A stretch of DNA of 47,925 nt from Bacteroidales bacterium (GTDB lineage: Bacteria; Bacteroidota; Bacteroidia; Bacteroidales; P3), in the NCBI GenBank assembly GCA_017480525.1, contig JAFVAM010000048.1:1-47925 (forward strand). The letters are read 5' to 3'. The notes below the pieces were generated by a model. It had not been told where the DNA came from. It saw nothing but the letters and a program-made list of their open reading frames with translations, and searched no databases. The translations under genes and the position numbers were made by a program. This document shows, in pieces, positions 15,650-23,845 of the stretch. Positions within the stretch are counted from its first letter, which is position 1; each line of letters starts with the position of its first letter.

Positions 15650-16209
15650 AAAAGCCCCTCTTGCTCCTCGCAGTCATTTCGATTTTCAATTTTCAATTCT
15701 CCGTTTGCCAAGCCCAGTGTTCCGAGGCGCTGAAGCAATATGCGCAGCGCTACCCCGCTGCCGAGCCTACGGACCTCTACAAGCTTGTCTTCCAGGACCT
15801 CTATGGTCCCGGACACCTGCTCACCGACAGCCTTGCCGCCGCGCGCTACATCAGTTCCGAGGTGGCGCAGATGAGCGACACGGCCTACCCCCGCGAACTC
15901 GGCTCGCTGCACGACGACGGCCCCTTCCCGCTCTACGAATACACGCTGTGCGACAGCAACTTCGTGCGGGTGAACCTCATCCTCGTCAAGCGTGGACTGC
16001 TTTCACTCCCTGAGCTGGTCTCCGCCCTCCTGCGCAGCACCGAGGGCATGACCGTCCCCGATGCCCGTTTCGTCATGAGCCACAGCGCGGCCTTCAAGGC
16101 GGCCTACGATCCTCACTATCGCATCGTCAGGCGCGACATCTTCGAGCGCGAGCTGCTCAGCGCCATCAAGCTCCAGCTCATCGCCCATCCTGTCCACGGC
16201 GGCCGTTGA
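15646..16209 (+). CDS. Exported protein of unknown function, last gene of Tat operon
   Basis: A 187-residue protein with a signal peptide (residues 1-24, ending VCQAQC; the Cys could be a lipid site but the lipobox is imperfect). I do not recognise a named domain. Visible blocks are LYKLVFQDLYGPGHLLTD (about 44-61), SLHDDGPFPLYEYTLCDSNFVRVNLILVKRG, and FVMSHSAAFKAAYDPHYRIV. The start overlaps the tatC stop (ATGA), so it is translated from the same message. Its signal peptide lacks a twin arginine, so it is Sec-type. The last 207 bases are antisense to an open tail of the DUF6266 gene on the minus strand. Confidence 0.75.
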   Translation: MKKPLLLLAVISIFNFQFSVCQAQCSEALKQYAQRYPAAEPTDLYKLVFQDLYGPGHLLTDSLAAARYISSEVAQMSDTAYPRELGSLHDDGPFPLYEYTLCDSNFVRVNLILVKRGLLSLPELVSALLRSTEGMTVPDARFVMSHSAAFKAAYDPHYRIVRRDIFERELLSAIKLQLIAHPVHGGR

Positions 16210-16860
16210 CGGCGCCAGGCATCCGATGTAGCTGCTCGCCGAAGCGCGTCCGGCATAGTCGGTCACGAAGCCGTAGAGGTGTACATCCATGTCTGTCCAG
16301 TGGTCTGGCAACGTGAGCGTTGCCTGGCGCGAGCGACGCATGGCCGGAGCCGAGAGGCACACCTCGCCAGCCTCAGGGCAGAGGGCCACGAGCCACACCT
16401 CGTCGTCGCTGTTGCTGTTGAGATGCAGCGGGTTGCGTTCAAACGTCACCGTTGCCGAACGTGGAGACGCTTCGTGCTGCGTCTCTGCCGAGGGGGCGGC
16501 GAAGCCCACGGGTGCCACAGGCCCTTCGCTCAGCGCAAGGGCTTCGTAGTCAACCGTCAGCCGCCCTTCGCTGTCCATGCCGAAGAGCGACTTGTTGATG
16601 TGGTGGAAATAGTTGGCCTCCGTCATGTGCGCCGCCTGCGAACGCTGGCGCAGGCCGTGGCGCAGCACCGGGCGCAGCAGGGCCGTCAGCGCCACCACCT
16701 GGCGGAAGAGGGTGCGGTTCTCCTGCTGCCGTTCTGTGCGTGGGTTGCGCACCGTACGCGGACGCGAGCGCAGACACCACCTGCCGCGCCATTCATACCC
16801 GATGACCGTCCCCACAGTCCCGCGGAAACCGTCGTTGATTCCATGTTGTTGTTTTGCCAT
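16003..16860 (-). CDS. DUF6266 family protein with aberrant read-through tail
   Basis: The N-terminus MAKQQHGINDGFRGTVGTV.GYEWRGRWCLRSRP is the DUF6266 signature of Bacteroidota. The domain pattern continues to DMDVHLYGFVTDYAGRASASSYIGCL (about residue 220), where family members normally stop. The frame here stays open for another ~65 residues, entirely antisense to the end of the preceding plus-strand gene. The likely explanation is loss of the original stop codon near 16180-16200. The function of DUF6266 is unknown; members are typically short, cytosolic-looking, beta-rich proteins. The gene is divergent from phoA; no clear -7 box is seen upstream. Confidence 0.75.
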   Translation of the reverse strand: MAKQQHGINDGFRGTVGTVIGYEWRGRWCLRSRPRTVRNPRTERQQENRTLFRQVVALTALLRPVLRHGLRQRSQAAHMTEANYFHHINKSLFGMDSEGRLTVDYEALALSEGPVAPVGFAAPSAETQHEASPRSATVTFERNPLHLNSNSDDEVWLVALCPEAGEVCLSAPAMRRSRQATLTLPDHWTDMDVHLYGFVTDYAGRASASSYIGCLAPSTAAVDRMGDELELDGAEQLALEDVAPDDAIVRIVGRLEGRAVAHDETGIGDGHALGAAQEGGDQLRE

Positions 16861-16976
16861 GTTGTGTGTTTTTTTTGTTGATTATGTCGGATTGTCTTTC
16901 TTCGGAAGAGATACCATATAATATAAGGCCTGTGGATGTTACCTTGCGTTAAAAAAACTTAAAACTTCGCACGAGC

Positions 16977-17065
16977 GGCCTGCCGACGCCCTGCCAAGTC
17001 CCACGGCGGTGGGACTTGGGTGGGGCAGGGGAGGGTGTGGACAGGGCGATGAGTGGGAGTTGGTG
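16977..17065. repeat. Dispersed intergenic palindromic repeat, copy 2
   Basis: The central hairpin has arms 16994-17004 and 17009-17019 (CCAAGTCCCAC and its exact complement, loop GGCG), flanked by C-rich units on the left and G-rich units on the right (GGGCGATGAGTGGGAGTTGG). This is the most diverged of the five copies. It sits 63 bases upstream of the phoA -7 box. The rest of the 311-base gap 16861-17171 is AT-rich with a TTGCGTTAAAAA motif (16944-16955) also found before copy 3. Confidence 0.75.
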
Positions 17066-17127
17066 GCTATAGGAGGCTGGTTTTCAGTGTTTTTTCGTCG
17101 CGGGGTGCGGAATTCATTTTTTTTGTG

Positions 17128-17135
17128 TAAATTTG
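17128..17135 (+). promoter_or_regulatory. -7 box TAAATTTG for phoA operon
   Basis: TAAATTTG, 36 bases before the ATG at 17172, preceded by a T-rich stretch with TTTG. It would drive phoA-atoE and perhaps apt. Confidence 0.7.
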
Positions 17136-17171
17136 CATGTCGTTTGAGAGTTGAACATATATTGCAAAGAT

Positions 17172-18329
17172 ATGAAAATGAAAATGATACTGCTGTCGCT
17201 GCTGCTTTCGTGTCCGCTGCTGCTGAGTTCTTGTGAGGAACTCCTCCAGATGGGCGAGGCCGCCGCCGTCCTCGATGCTGCCATGGCCGACGCTCCGGCG
17301 GCCGGCGACGCCACCGAGGAGGAGATGGTGATGCCGAAGAATGTCATCCTCATCATCGGCGACGGCATGGGTGTGCCGCAGGTCTACGCCTCGGTGGTGG
17401 CCGCGAGGGGCGACAACTCGGCGTTCCTGCGTTTCCCCTACAGCGGCTTCTCGCGCACCTATTCGCGCAACAAGTACCGCACCGACTCTTCGGCCGGCGG
17501 CACGGCGCTCACCACGGGCCACAAGGTGGACAACTACCATGTCAACTGGGGACCCGACTCGGCGCGCTACCGCACCATCTTCGACGACGCCAAGTCCGCA
17601 GGCATGAGCACGGGCTTCGTGGTGACCTCCAGTGTGGTCGACGCCACGCCGGCCTCCACCTACGGCCATGTGCCCTACCGCAAGATGTTCGACACGCTGA
17701 GCCTTCAGATGGCGCAGTGCGGGCACGATGTGATGATGGGTGGCGGACGAAAATATTTCCGCCCGGAGAACCGCAAGGACGGCCTGCGGCCGCTGGACAC
17801 GCTGGCCAAGCGCGGCTACACGGTGGTGAACACCCTCGACAGCATGACGCGCTTCTCCGGCGAGAAGCTTGTGGCGCTGCTCTACGACGGCGACCCCCTG
17901 ACGGCGCCGGCGCGTGGCGATGTGTTGCGACGCGAGGCCATGAAGGCCATAGCCCTCCTGGGCCGCAACCCCGAGGGCTTTGCCCTGATGATCGAGGGCT
18001 CGCAGATCGACTGGGCCTGCCACAACAACGACTCGGCCTACATGCGTGCCGAGCTGGCCGACTTCGAGCTGATGCTCCACGCCGTGCTCGACTTCGCGCA
18101 GCGCGACGGGCAGACGCTCGTCGTCGTCACCGCCGACCACGAGACCGGCGGCGTCACCCTCCCCGACGGCGACATCGAGAAGGGGCAGAACGATGTGCGC
18201 TACCTCTGGGGCAGCCACACGGGCTGCATGGTGCCTGTCTTCGCCGTAGGCCCCGGCGCACACTATTTCTCCGGCATCATGGAGAACACCGACATTCCGA
18301 TGCGTATCCGCTGGCTCATGGGTTTTTAA
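17172..18329 (+). CDS. Alkaline phosphatase (PhoA family), lipoprotein
   Basis: A 385-residue periplasmic phosphomonoesterase of the PF00245 family. The N-terminus is a lipoprotein signal with Cys21 (LLLSSC). Metal and catalytic signatures: VILIIGDGMG (metal Asp64), TDSSAGGTALTTGHK (nucleophile Ser about 106), EGSQIDWACHNND and VVTADHETGG. It hydrolyses phosphate monoesters to release inorganic phosphate. The TDSSAGG variant replaces the TDSAAS seen in E. coli PhoA. Start ATG 17172 is chosen because of the signal peptide and the promoter at 17128. The short-chain fatty acid transporter gene begins 12 bases downstream, so the two are co-transcribed. No recognisable Pho box was seen. Confidence 0.92.
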   Translation: MKMKMILLSLLLSCPLLLSSCEELLQMGEAAAVLDAAMADAPAAGDATEEEMVMPKNVILIIGDGMGVPQVYASVVAARGDNSAFLRFPYSGFSRTYSRNKYRTDSSAGGTALTTGHKVDNYHVNWGPDSARYRTIFDDAKSAGMSTGFVVTSSVVDATPASTYGHVPYRKMFDTLSLQMAQCGHDVMMGGGRKYFRPENRKDGLRPLDTLAKRGYTVVNTLDSMTRFSGEKLVALLYDGDPLTAPARGDVLRREAMKAIALLGRNPEGFALMIEGSQIDWACHNNDSAYMRAELADFELMLHAVLDFAQRDGQTLVVVTADHETGGVTLPDGDIEKGQNDVRYLWGSHTGCMVPVFAVGPGAHYFSGIMENTDIPMRIRWLMGF

Positions 18330-18341
18330 TCCGTTTCCGAT

Positions 18342-19688
18342 ATGATAAAGTTCTGTGTACGACTGGTGCAACGATGGCTCCCGGAGCCTTTTATCTTTGC
18401 CATCCTGCTGACGTTCCTCGCGGCGGTGCTGGCCATGCCCATCTGCAGGCAGACACCGCTGGAGGTGGTGGAGCACTGGGGCGGCGGAGTGTGGAACCTC
18501 CTGGCTTTCGCCATGCAGATGGCCTTGGTGCTGGTGTGCGGCAGCACGCTGGCGGCTGCGCCGACGGTGAAGCGCGGCATCGCGGCCTTGGCGCGCATTC
18601 CCAAGAGTCCCGCCGGGGCCATCGCCCTGGTCACCGTGGTGTCGGCCCTGGCCTGCTGGCTCAACTGGGGCTTCGGCCTCATCGTGGGCGTCATCTTCGC
18701 CAAGGAGATAGCGCGGCAGATGCGAGGGGTGGACTATCGCCTGCTCATCGCCTCGGCCTATAGCGGCTTCGTGGTGTGGCATGCAGGCCTCTCCGGGTCC
18801 ATCCCCCTGACCATGGCCACGCCCGGCGAGGCCCTGGCCAAGGCCACCAACGGCGCCCTGACGGACCCCGTGCCCGTCTCCGCCACCATCCTCGATCCCC
18901 ACAACCTCGTCGTCGTGCTGCTCGTCATCGTGGGTATCACCGTGGCCAACACCCTCATGCACCCCAAGCGCGACGTCTTCACCGTCGATCCCGCCCTGCT
19001 GGCGGAGGACGGCGGCGGCACGGGCTTGCGCGACAATGAGCAGCCCACTCCCGCCCAGCGCATGGAACGCAGCCCCCTGCTGTCGTGGGCGTTGGCGCTG
19101 ATGATGCTGGCCTATCTGGTGGTGCGCCTCTTCCTGCGCGGCGGAAGTTTCGACCTCGGCACCGTCATCATGCTCTTCCTGGCCCTGGGTCTGCTGCTCC
19201 ACGGCACCCCGCTGGCCTATGTCCGCGCCTTCGGAAAGGCCGCCACGGGCGCCAGCGGCATCATCCTCCAGTTCCCCTTCTACGCCGGCATCATGGGCAT
19301 CATCACCGGCGTGGGCGAGAGCGGCATCTGCATGGGTACGGTCATTGCCGACGGATGCATACGCATCTCCAACCCCACGACCTATCCGCTGCTGACGTTC
19401 CTCTGCGCGGCGCTGCTCAATATGTTCGTGCCTTCCGGCGGCGGCCACTGGGCTATCCAGGCCCCCATCATGTTCACCGCCGGTGCCGACCTCGGCGTGG
19501 ACCCCGGCCTCACGGGCACCGCCATCGCATGGGGCGACGCGTGGACGAACCTCATCCAGCCTTTCTGGGCGCTGCCGGCGCTGGCCATCGCCAAGCTTGA
19601 CGCGCGCGACATCATGGGCTATTGCCTCGTCGACCTGCTTGTCACCGGGTTGATTATCTGCGGGGGGCTGGTGGTCTGGGCGCTGTGA
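18342..19688 (+). CDS. AtoE-type short-chain fatty acid transporter
   Basis: A 448-residue polytopic membrane protein of the AtoE/TIGR00366 family, predicted to carry short-chain fatty acids such as acetoacetate or butyrate. About a dozen hydrophobic segments are visible. Family-like blocks include RWLPEPFIFAILLT at the N-terminus, CWLNWGFGLIVG, YSGFVVWHAGLSGSIPL and NMFVPSGGGHWAIQAPI near the C-terminus. Length is usual. It is 12 bases after phoA. Its pairing with a phosphatase has no obvious metabolic logic; the direction of transport is not predictable from sequence. Confidence 0.9.
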   Translation: MIKFCVRLVQRWLPEPFIFAILLTFLAAVLAMPICRQTPLEVVEHWGGGVWNLLAFAMQMALVLVCGSTLAAAPTVKRGIAALARIPKSPAGAIALVTVVSALACWLNWGFGLIVGVIFAKEIARQMRGVDYRLLIASAYSGFVVWHAGLSGSIPLTMATPGEALAKATNGALTDPVPVSATILDPHNLVVVLLVIVGITVANTLMHPKRDVFTVDPALLAEDGGGTGLRDNEQPTPAQRMERSPLLSWALALMMLAYLVVRLFLRGGSFDLGTVIMLFLALGLLLHGTPLAYVRAFGKAATGASGIILQFPFYAGIMGIITGVGESGICMGTVIADGCIRISNPTTYPLLTFLCAALLNMFVPSGGGHWAIQAPIMFTAGADLGVDPGLTGTAIAWGDAWTNLIQPFWALPALAIAKLDARDIMGYCLVDLLVTGLIICGGLVVWAL

Positions 19689-19817
19689 GCGCCGACAACG
19701 GGCCGGTGTGGGTCGCGTTCCGTGGCCGGGGAAGGATGCAGCGGTGTTCTCCCTGGATTCTCCCTGCCGACGAAGGAGAGGGATTGTCTTGGTTTCATTA
19801 TAAAAAAAACAGAGTAT

Positions 19818-20381
19818 ATGTTCGAGAATGTCATTAAACACTATCCTGATTTTCCCAAGGAGGGAATCGATTTCATCGATGTGCTGCCGTTCTTGCACGA
19901 CAGGGATGCTTTCGTCCGTGCTGTGGAGGAAATCGACCGTCTGGGCACGGCGCCCAACGTGGCCACCGTGGAGGCCCGCGGTTTCCTCTTCGCCGCGCCG
20001 CTGCTGGCGGTGAGCAAGCGTGTGAAGTCCCTCGTGCCGTTTCGCAAGAAGGGCAAGCTGCCTTTCGCCGAGGGCGATCTGGTGCGCGTGGAGATTGAGA
20101 AGGAGTACGGCAGCGACGAGCTGTTCTACCGCCTCAGCGACTTCGCCGCCTGCGAGGCCGACGGCGAATACATCGACATCACGCTCTTCGACGACCTTCT
20201 GGCCACGGGGGGCACGGTGAAGGGCATCGTGGACTCGCTGCAGGGGCAGTCCGTCGTGGGGCGTCGCATCCGCGTCAAGGAGTTCATCTTCCTTGTGGAG
20301 TTGCCCGCCCTCGGCGGCCGCAGGATGCTGGAGGCCACGGCACCGGTGCACTCGCTCATGAGCCTGGAAGGGGTGGAGTGA
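19818..20381 (+). CDS. apt: Adenine phosphoribosyltransferase-like enzyme
   Basis: A 187-residue type I phosphoribosyltransferase. The PRPP-binding loop is LFDDLLATGGT (about 123-133). VEARGFLFAAPLL (51-63) and VPFRKKGKLP (73-82) are typical of adenine phosphoribosyltransferase, which makes AMP from adenine and PRPP in purine salvage. It is slightly longer than the E. coli enzyme in the segment after EYGSDELF. Substrate choice (adenine) is inferred from these motifs. It follows atoE by 129 bases with no clear terminator or -7 box between, so it may be the last gene of the phoA transcript. ATG 19818 replaces the longer open frame starting at 19722. Confidence 0.88.
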   Translation: MFENVIKHYPDFPKEGIDFIDVLPFLHDRDAFVRAVEEIDRLGTAPNVATVEARGFLFAAPLLAVSKRVKSLVPFRKKGKLPFAEGDLVRVEIEKEYGSDELFYRLSDFAACEADGEYIDITLFDDLLATGGTVKGIVDSLQGQSVVGRRIRVKEFIFLVELPALGGRRMLEATAPVHSLMSLEGVE

Positions 20382-20421
20382 GTTTTGTGTTCAGGACTAC
20401 GGACCCGGGGATTGAAAGCCC

Positions 20422-20464
20422 AAAAAAAGGAAAGGCTCTGCCGTTTGGCAGGGCCTTTCCCGTT
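20422..20464. terminator. Rho-independent terminator, probably bidirectional
   Basis: Arms 20429-20442 and 20447-20460 form a 14-bp stem with one T:G wobble and a GTTT loop. On the minus strand it is followed by seven T (the A run 20422-20428), so it terminates pepD strongly. On the plus strand it lies 47 bases after apt and has only a weak T tract. Confidence 0.85.
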
Positions 20465-20530
20465 GAGTTTTGCTGTCGCCGACCTGTTGCAAACGGGGTG
20501 TTTGCATGTCTCAGGCACGCGGTCCATGAC

Positions 20531-21988
20531 TCATTTCTTCACGGGCATGGACTCGAGGGCGGCGACGAGGTAGTCGTAGAACTTCTTGCTGCTGGGGATG
20601 TTGGCGCGCTCGTCGGGGCTGTGGGGGCTCTGAAGCGTGGGACCGAAGGAAATCATCTCCATTTCGGGATATTTGCCGCCGAGAAGGCCGCACTCCAGAC
20701 CGGCATGGATGGCCACGACGGCGGGTTCTTTCTTGTAGAGCTTCTTGTATGTGGCCTTCATGGTTTTCAGGAGTTCGCTGTCCATGTTGGGCTTCCATCC
20801 GGGATAGGCGCCGCTGAGCTGGCATTTGCCACCGGCCATCTCGGCCAGGCAGACCAGGCGCTCGGCCAGGGCTTCCTTGGCGGTGTCGACGGAGGAGCGC
20901 AGCAGGGCCTTGATGGTGAAGTTCTTGCTGGTGGTGGTTTTCACGATGGCCAGGTTCAGCGAGGTCTCTACGAGGCCTTCCATGTCTTTGCTCATGCGGA
21001 TGACACCGTTGGGGGCCACCATCATGAGGTTGATGATTTTCTGTGTGTCGGCGTCGGTCATGACCACGGGGCTCATGCGCACTTTCTCATATTTCATGAA
21101 GAAGTCGGGTTCCACCTTGCCCAGTTCTTTCTTCACCCATCCGCAGACCTTGTCCAGTTCGGCCAGGATGCACTCGGTGTGTTCCTTGGGGAAGGCGATG
21201 ACGGCTTCGGCGTCGCGCGGGATGGCGTTGCGCATGTTGCCGCCCTCGATGCTGATGAGGCGCAGACCGCATTCGGCAATCCAGCGCAGATGGCGGAACA
21301 TCAGTTTGTTGACGTTGGCGCGACCGGTGTTGATTTCCATGCCGGAGTGGCCGCCTTTCAGGCCGCCGAAGGTCACCTTGTAGGCCACCATGCCCTTGGG
21401 GGCTTTCTCTGTGGCGAAGGGGACGCTGATGGTGGCGTCGACACCGCCAGCGCAGCCCACGTAGAGCTCGCCCTCGGTCTCGCTGTCGAGGTTCAGCAGG
21501 TAGTCGCCGTGCAGCTCACCTTTCTTCAGGCCGAAGGCGCCGGTCATGCCCGTCTCTTCGTCGGTGGTGATGAGGGCTTCGAGGGGACCGTGCTTGATGG
21601 TTTTCGAGGCGAAGACACCCATGATGGCAGCAACGCCAAGGCCGTCGTCGGCACCGAGGGTGGTGTCGTCGGCATAGACCCATTCGTCAACGATTTTGGT
21701 CTTGATGGGGTCTTTCAGGAAGTCGTGCTTCTTGCCGGCACGGGCCTGGGGCACCATGTCCATGTGTGCCTGCAGCACCACGGGGCGCACGTTCTCCATT
21801 CCCTTGGTGGCAGGCTTGGAGAGAATCACGTTGCCGACTTTGTCGACACGGCAGTCAATTTTGTTCTTTTTTGCCCAGTTCACAAGGAATTCACGAACAA
21901 TCTCTTCGTGCTTCGAGGGACGGGGACACTGGGTCAGGGCGTGGAAGTTGCTCCACAACTCTTTGGGTTCGAGGTCTTTGATTGTCAT
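20531..21988 (-). CDS. pepD: Aminoacyl-histidine dipeptidase (M20 family)
   Basis: A 485-residue cytosolic dinuclear-zinc dipeptidase (PepD/carnosinase-like) that splits Xaa-His and similar dipeptides. Ligand and catalytic motifs are all present: VLQAHMDMVPQ (about 78-88), GADDGLGVAA (bridging Asp), TTDEETGMTGAFG (catalytic Glu), GLKGGHSGMEI at the lid/dimer domain, and SPHSPDERANI near the C-terminus. Length is standard. The frame extends to 22027, but ATG 21988 fits the family start (MTIKDLEPKELWSNF) and leaves a 47-base leader from the -7 box. It is a single-gene transcript. Confidence 0.93.
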   Translation of the reverse strand: MTIKDLEPKELWSNFHALTQCPRPSKHEEIVREFLVNWAKKNKIDCRVDKVGNVILSKPATKGMENVRPVVLQAHMDMVPQARAGKKHDFLKDPIKTKIVDEWVYADDTTLGADDGLGVAAIMGVFASKTIKHGPLEALITTDEETGMTGAFGLKKGELHGDYLLNLDSETEGELYVGCAGGVDATISVPFATEKAPKGMVAYKVTFGGLKGGHSGMEINTGRANVNKLMFRHLRWIAECGLRLISIEGGNMRNAIPRDAEAVIAFPKEHTECILAELDKVCGWVKKELGKVEPDFFMKYEKVRMSPVVMTDADTQKIINLMMVAPNGVIRMSKDMEGLVETSLNLAIVKTTTSKNFTIKALLRSSVDTAKEALAERLVCLAEMAGGKCQLSGAYPGWKPNMDSELLKTMKATYKKLYKKEPAVVAIHAGLECGLLGGKYPEMEMISFGPTLQSPHSPDERANIPSSKKFYDYLVAALESMPVKK

Positions 21989-22035
21989 TGCGGATATGTT
22001 TTTATGTGTTGATATTCTTTTGTTCAACCAAACTG

Positions 22036-22043
22036 CAAAGGTA
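22036..22043 (-). promoter_or_regulatory. -7 box TACCTTTG for pepD
   Basis: TACCTTTG on the minus strand with CAGTT following, preceded by an A-rich tract on the minus strand. It sets the pepD start at 21988. Confidence 0.75.
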
Positions 22044-22140
22044 CAGTTTTTTTTTCAATCGGCCAAATGCTTTTTTTGTCTTTGTGTGTTTTTTTTGTGC
22101 CTGCCGCCCTGCGAGAGGTGTTTGCCGAGGGTGCGGAGCG

Positions 22141-22692
22141 TCAGCAGATGAGGTCGACGATGGAGAATAGAAATTGTTGATTTTCTGCATATTCCCGCTG
22201 CGCCTTCTTCGATGCCGACGGCGGCAGCTGTGAGTTGATGTCGATGGACGACACGGGTGTGAAGTCCTGGTGGAGGGTCCTCAGGATGGCGTGGCGTGCG
22301 GAGGCGGCGAGGTCGATTGGGTCGGGTTCGGGCGGCAGGAGAGAGAATTCGTCCAGCATTCTGTCGGCGATGCTTTGCGAGAAGTCGCCTATGATGAAGA
22401 GCATTTTGTGGAGCGGAGGCCAAAAGGGAGGTATGGGGACTGTGTGGGTGTCGCTGTGCGTCAGGGGGCGTTCCACGAAGTGGTATGAGATTTTGTTCAG
22501 CAGGTCGTTGAAGGCATAGTGAGGCCATCCGGGGGTGGCTATCGCGAGGTCGGTCTGCCGGGAGAGTCGCAGCTGGTAGAGGTGGTTGAGGTCGTCGACG
22601 AAGGCGTAGTTCGGTGCTTGGGTGTGGAACAGAATCAGGGCCAGGTTCTGCAGCGGGGGGGCTTCCGGGTCGGGGTCTAATGCGTATCTCAT
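22141..22692 (-). CDS. Hypothetical protein, last gene of HydE operon
   Basis: A 183-residue soluble protein with no signal peptide or membrane helix. Blocks of note are NYAFVDDLNHLYQLRLSRQTDL (about 28-49), HYAFNDLLNKISYHFVERP and PPLHKMLFIIGDFSQSIADRMLDEF (about 91-115). The order of a short hydrophobic core, a Y-x-F-N segment and a PPxxKxLFIIG segment faintly recalls the IPExxxVDY family of Bacteroidota, but the signature itself is not intact, so I leave it unnamed. It begins 22 bases after the radical SAM gene on the same strand and should be co-translated. Confidence 0.65.
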   Translation of the reverse strand: MRYALDPDPEAPPLQNLALILFHTQAPNYAFVDDLNHLYQLRLSRQTDLAIATPGWPHYAFNDLLNKISYHFVERPLTHSDTHTVPIPPFWPPLHKMLFIIGDFSQSIADRMLDEFSLLPPEPDPIDLAASARHAILRTLHQDFTPVSSIDINSQLPPSASKKAQREYAENQQFLFSIVDLIC

Positions 22693-22714
22693 GGGGTGGC
22701 GGGATTGTGTCTTG

Positions 22715-23635
22715 TTACAGGAACGGAGTGTCCGACAGGTGGAAGTGCGGGCGGTAGTTGGCGTTGGCGTCTATCTGTTGCAGCCATCCCCGGAATCCGA
22801 GGTCTCTCGCCCTTTGGGCGACGGGTTCGTATTCCGCAGCCGTGAGTGTGTGGTCGAGAGGGGAGGGGAGGCCGCTGCAGGGAGGGAAGTATTGGGCCAT
22901 CAGGGAGAGGTGCAGCGAGGGAGGGAAATGGTCGTCGAGCCACTGGAGACACTGCATGCTGTTCTCGCTGTGGCCGGGCAGGACGAGGTGGCGCACGATG
23001 AGACCGCGGAACGCCGTGCCTCCGTCGTCGCATTTCAGCGTGACGCCCACCTGCCGTTTCATCTCGAGGATGGCTTTTGCGGCCACGTCGGGATAGTCCT
23101 CGGCATGGCTGTAGCGCCGGGCGAGGACGGGGTCCATGTATTTGAGGTCGGGCAAGTAGATGTCGACGAGTCCCTCCAGGGTACGCAGCGAATCTACCGT
23201 CTCATAGGCCGACGTGTTGTAGACCACCGTGGGGGAAAATCCGCGCTGCCGGATGGCATCGAGCAGCGCCGGGACGAGGTGGATATAGTGTGCCGCTGTG
23301 ACGAGGCCCAGCAGTCCGTTGCTCCGGGGAAGGAGACGGCAGGCTTCGTCGGCAATGGCATCGACGGTGCGGAGGCGCACCAGCGACGGCTCCACGTCGG
23401 CCGCCGCGATGTCGCCGTTCTGGCAGTAGATGCAGTGGAGGTTGCAGTGTGCGAAGAAGATGTTGACTATTCCGCCGGGGGTGGACAGAGGAGGTTCCTC
23501 GCCGGTGTGCAGTGTGACGGTGGCGGCTTCGGGGTTTGCCGGTGCGCCGCAGAAGCCCCGCGCCACGTCGCGCGCCGCGCCGCACAGGCGCGGACACAGG
23601 TGGCAGCCCCCCTCGGAGTTCACTCCCAGTTGCAT
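22715..23635 (-). CDS. PflA-like radical SAM protein
   Basis: A 306-residue radical SAM enzyme. The SAM-cluster motif is CNLHCIYCQN (Cys64, 68, 71). An N-terminal extra Cys set, CHLCPRLCG plus GFCGAP (Cys11, 14, 18, 29), may bind another cluster or zinc. The segment YNTSAYETVDSLRTLEGLVDIYLPDLKY is typical of the pyruvate-formate-lyase-activating-enzyme-like group. The glycyl-radical or other target is unknown. The start codon (23635) lies inside the preceding small lipoprotein gene, overlapping by 16 bases in another frame, so translation is likely coupled. Confidence 0.85.
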   Translation of the reverse strand: MQLGVNSEGGCHLCPRLCGAARDVARGFCGAPANPEAATVTLHTGEEPPLSTPGGIVNIFFAHCNLHCIYCQNGDIAAADVEPSLVRLRTVDAIADEACRLLPRSNGLLGLVTAAHYIHLVPALLDAIRQRGFSPTVVYNTSAYETVDSLRTLEGLVDIYLPDLKYMDPVLARRYSHAEDYPDVAAKAILEMKRQVGVTLKCDDGGTAFRGLIVRHLVLPGHSENSMQCLQWLDDHFPPSLHLSLMAQYFPPCSGLPSPLDHTLTAAEYEPVAQRARDLGFRGWLQQIDANANYRPHFHLSDTPFL

Positions 23636-23841
23636 ACCGAATAGTATTGTAGTCCGGCCTGGTAGACCATTTCGGTGCAGTTCACGCCCCGGTCGTCAAC
23701 CTCGTCGGCGGTATAGGAGCGTTCGGACCCGTCGTAGCCTATGCAGGTGCAGGTCTTGTGGCACGATGCCAGCGTCAGCGCCACTGCCGACACGGCGGCG
23801 GCCATTGCAAAACGGGGAAGAATGTGACGTTTTGTTTCCAT
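23620..23841 (-). CDS. Small cysteine-rich lipoprotein
   Basis: A 73-residue predicted lipoprotein: basic start METKRHILPR, hydrophobic stretch AMAAAVSAVALTLASC with the lipobox LASC, then a short mature domain with four further Cys (KTCTCIGYDG, GVNCTEM, YSVCNWE). These could form two disulfides in the periplasm. It starts four bases after the hydE stop and its last 16 bases overlap the radical SAM start. No named family is recognised. Confidence 0.7.
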   Translation of the reverse strand: METKRHILPRFAMAAAVSAVALTLASCHKTCTCIGYDGSERSYTADEVDDRGVNCTEMVYQAGLQYYSVCNWE

Positions 23842-23845
23842 ACTT

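Noticed and set aside
17067-20351. 1094-residue minus-strand open frame
   Set aside because: It is antisense to phoA, atoE and apt; repetitive His/Gln/Arg/Gly composition, no domain. Shadow.
22141-22692. IPExxxVDY family membership
   Set aside because: Only a loose order of hydrophobic blocks matches; the I-P-E and V-D-Y residues are not seen.
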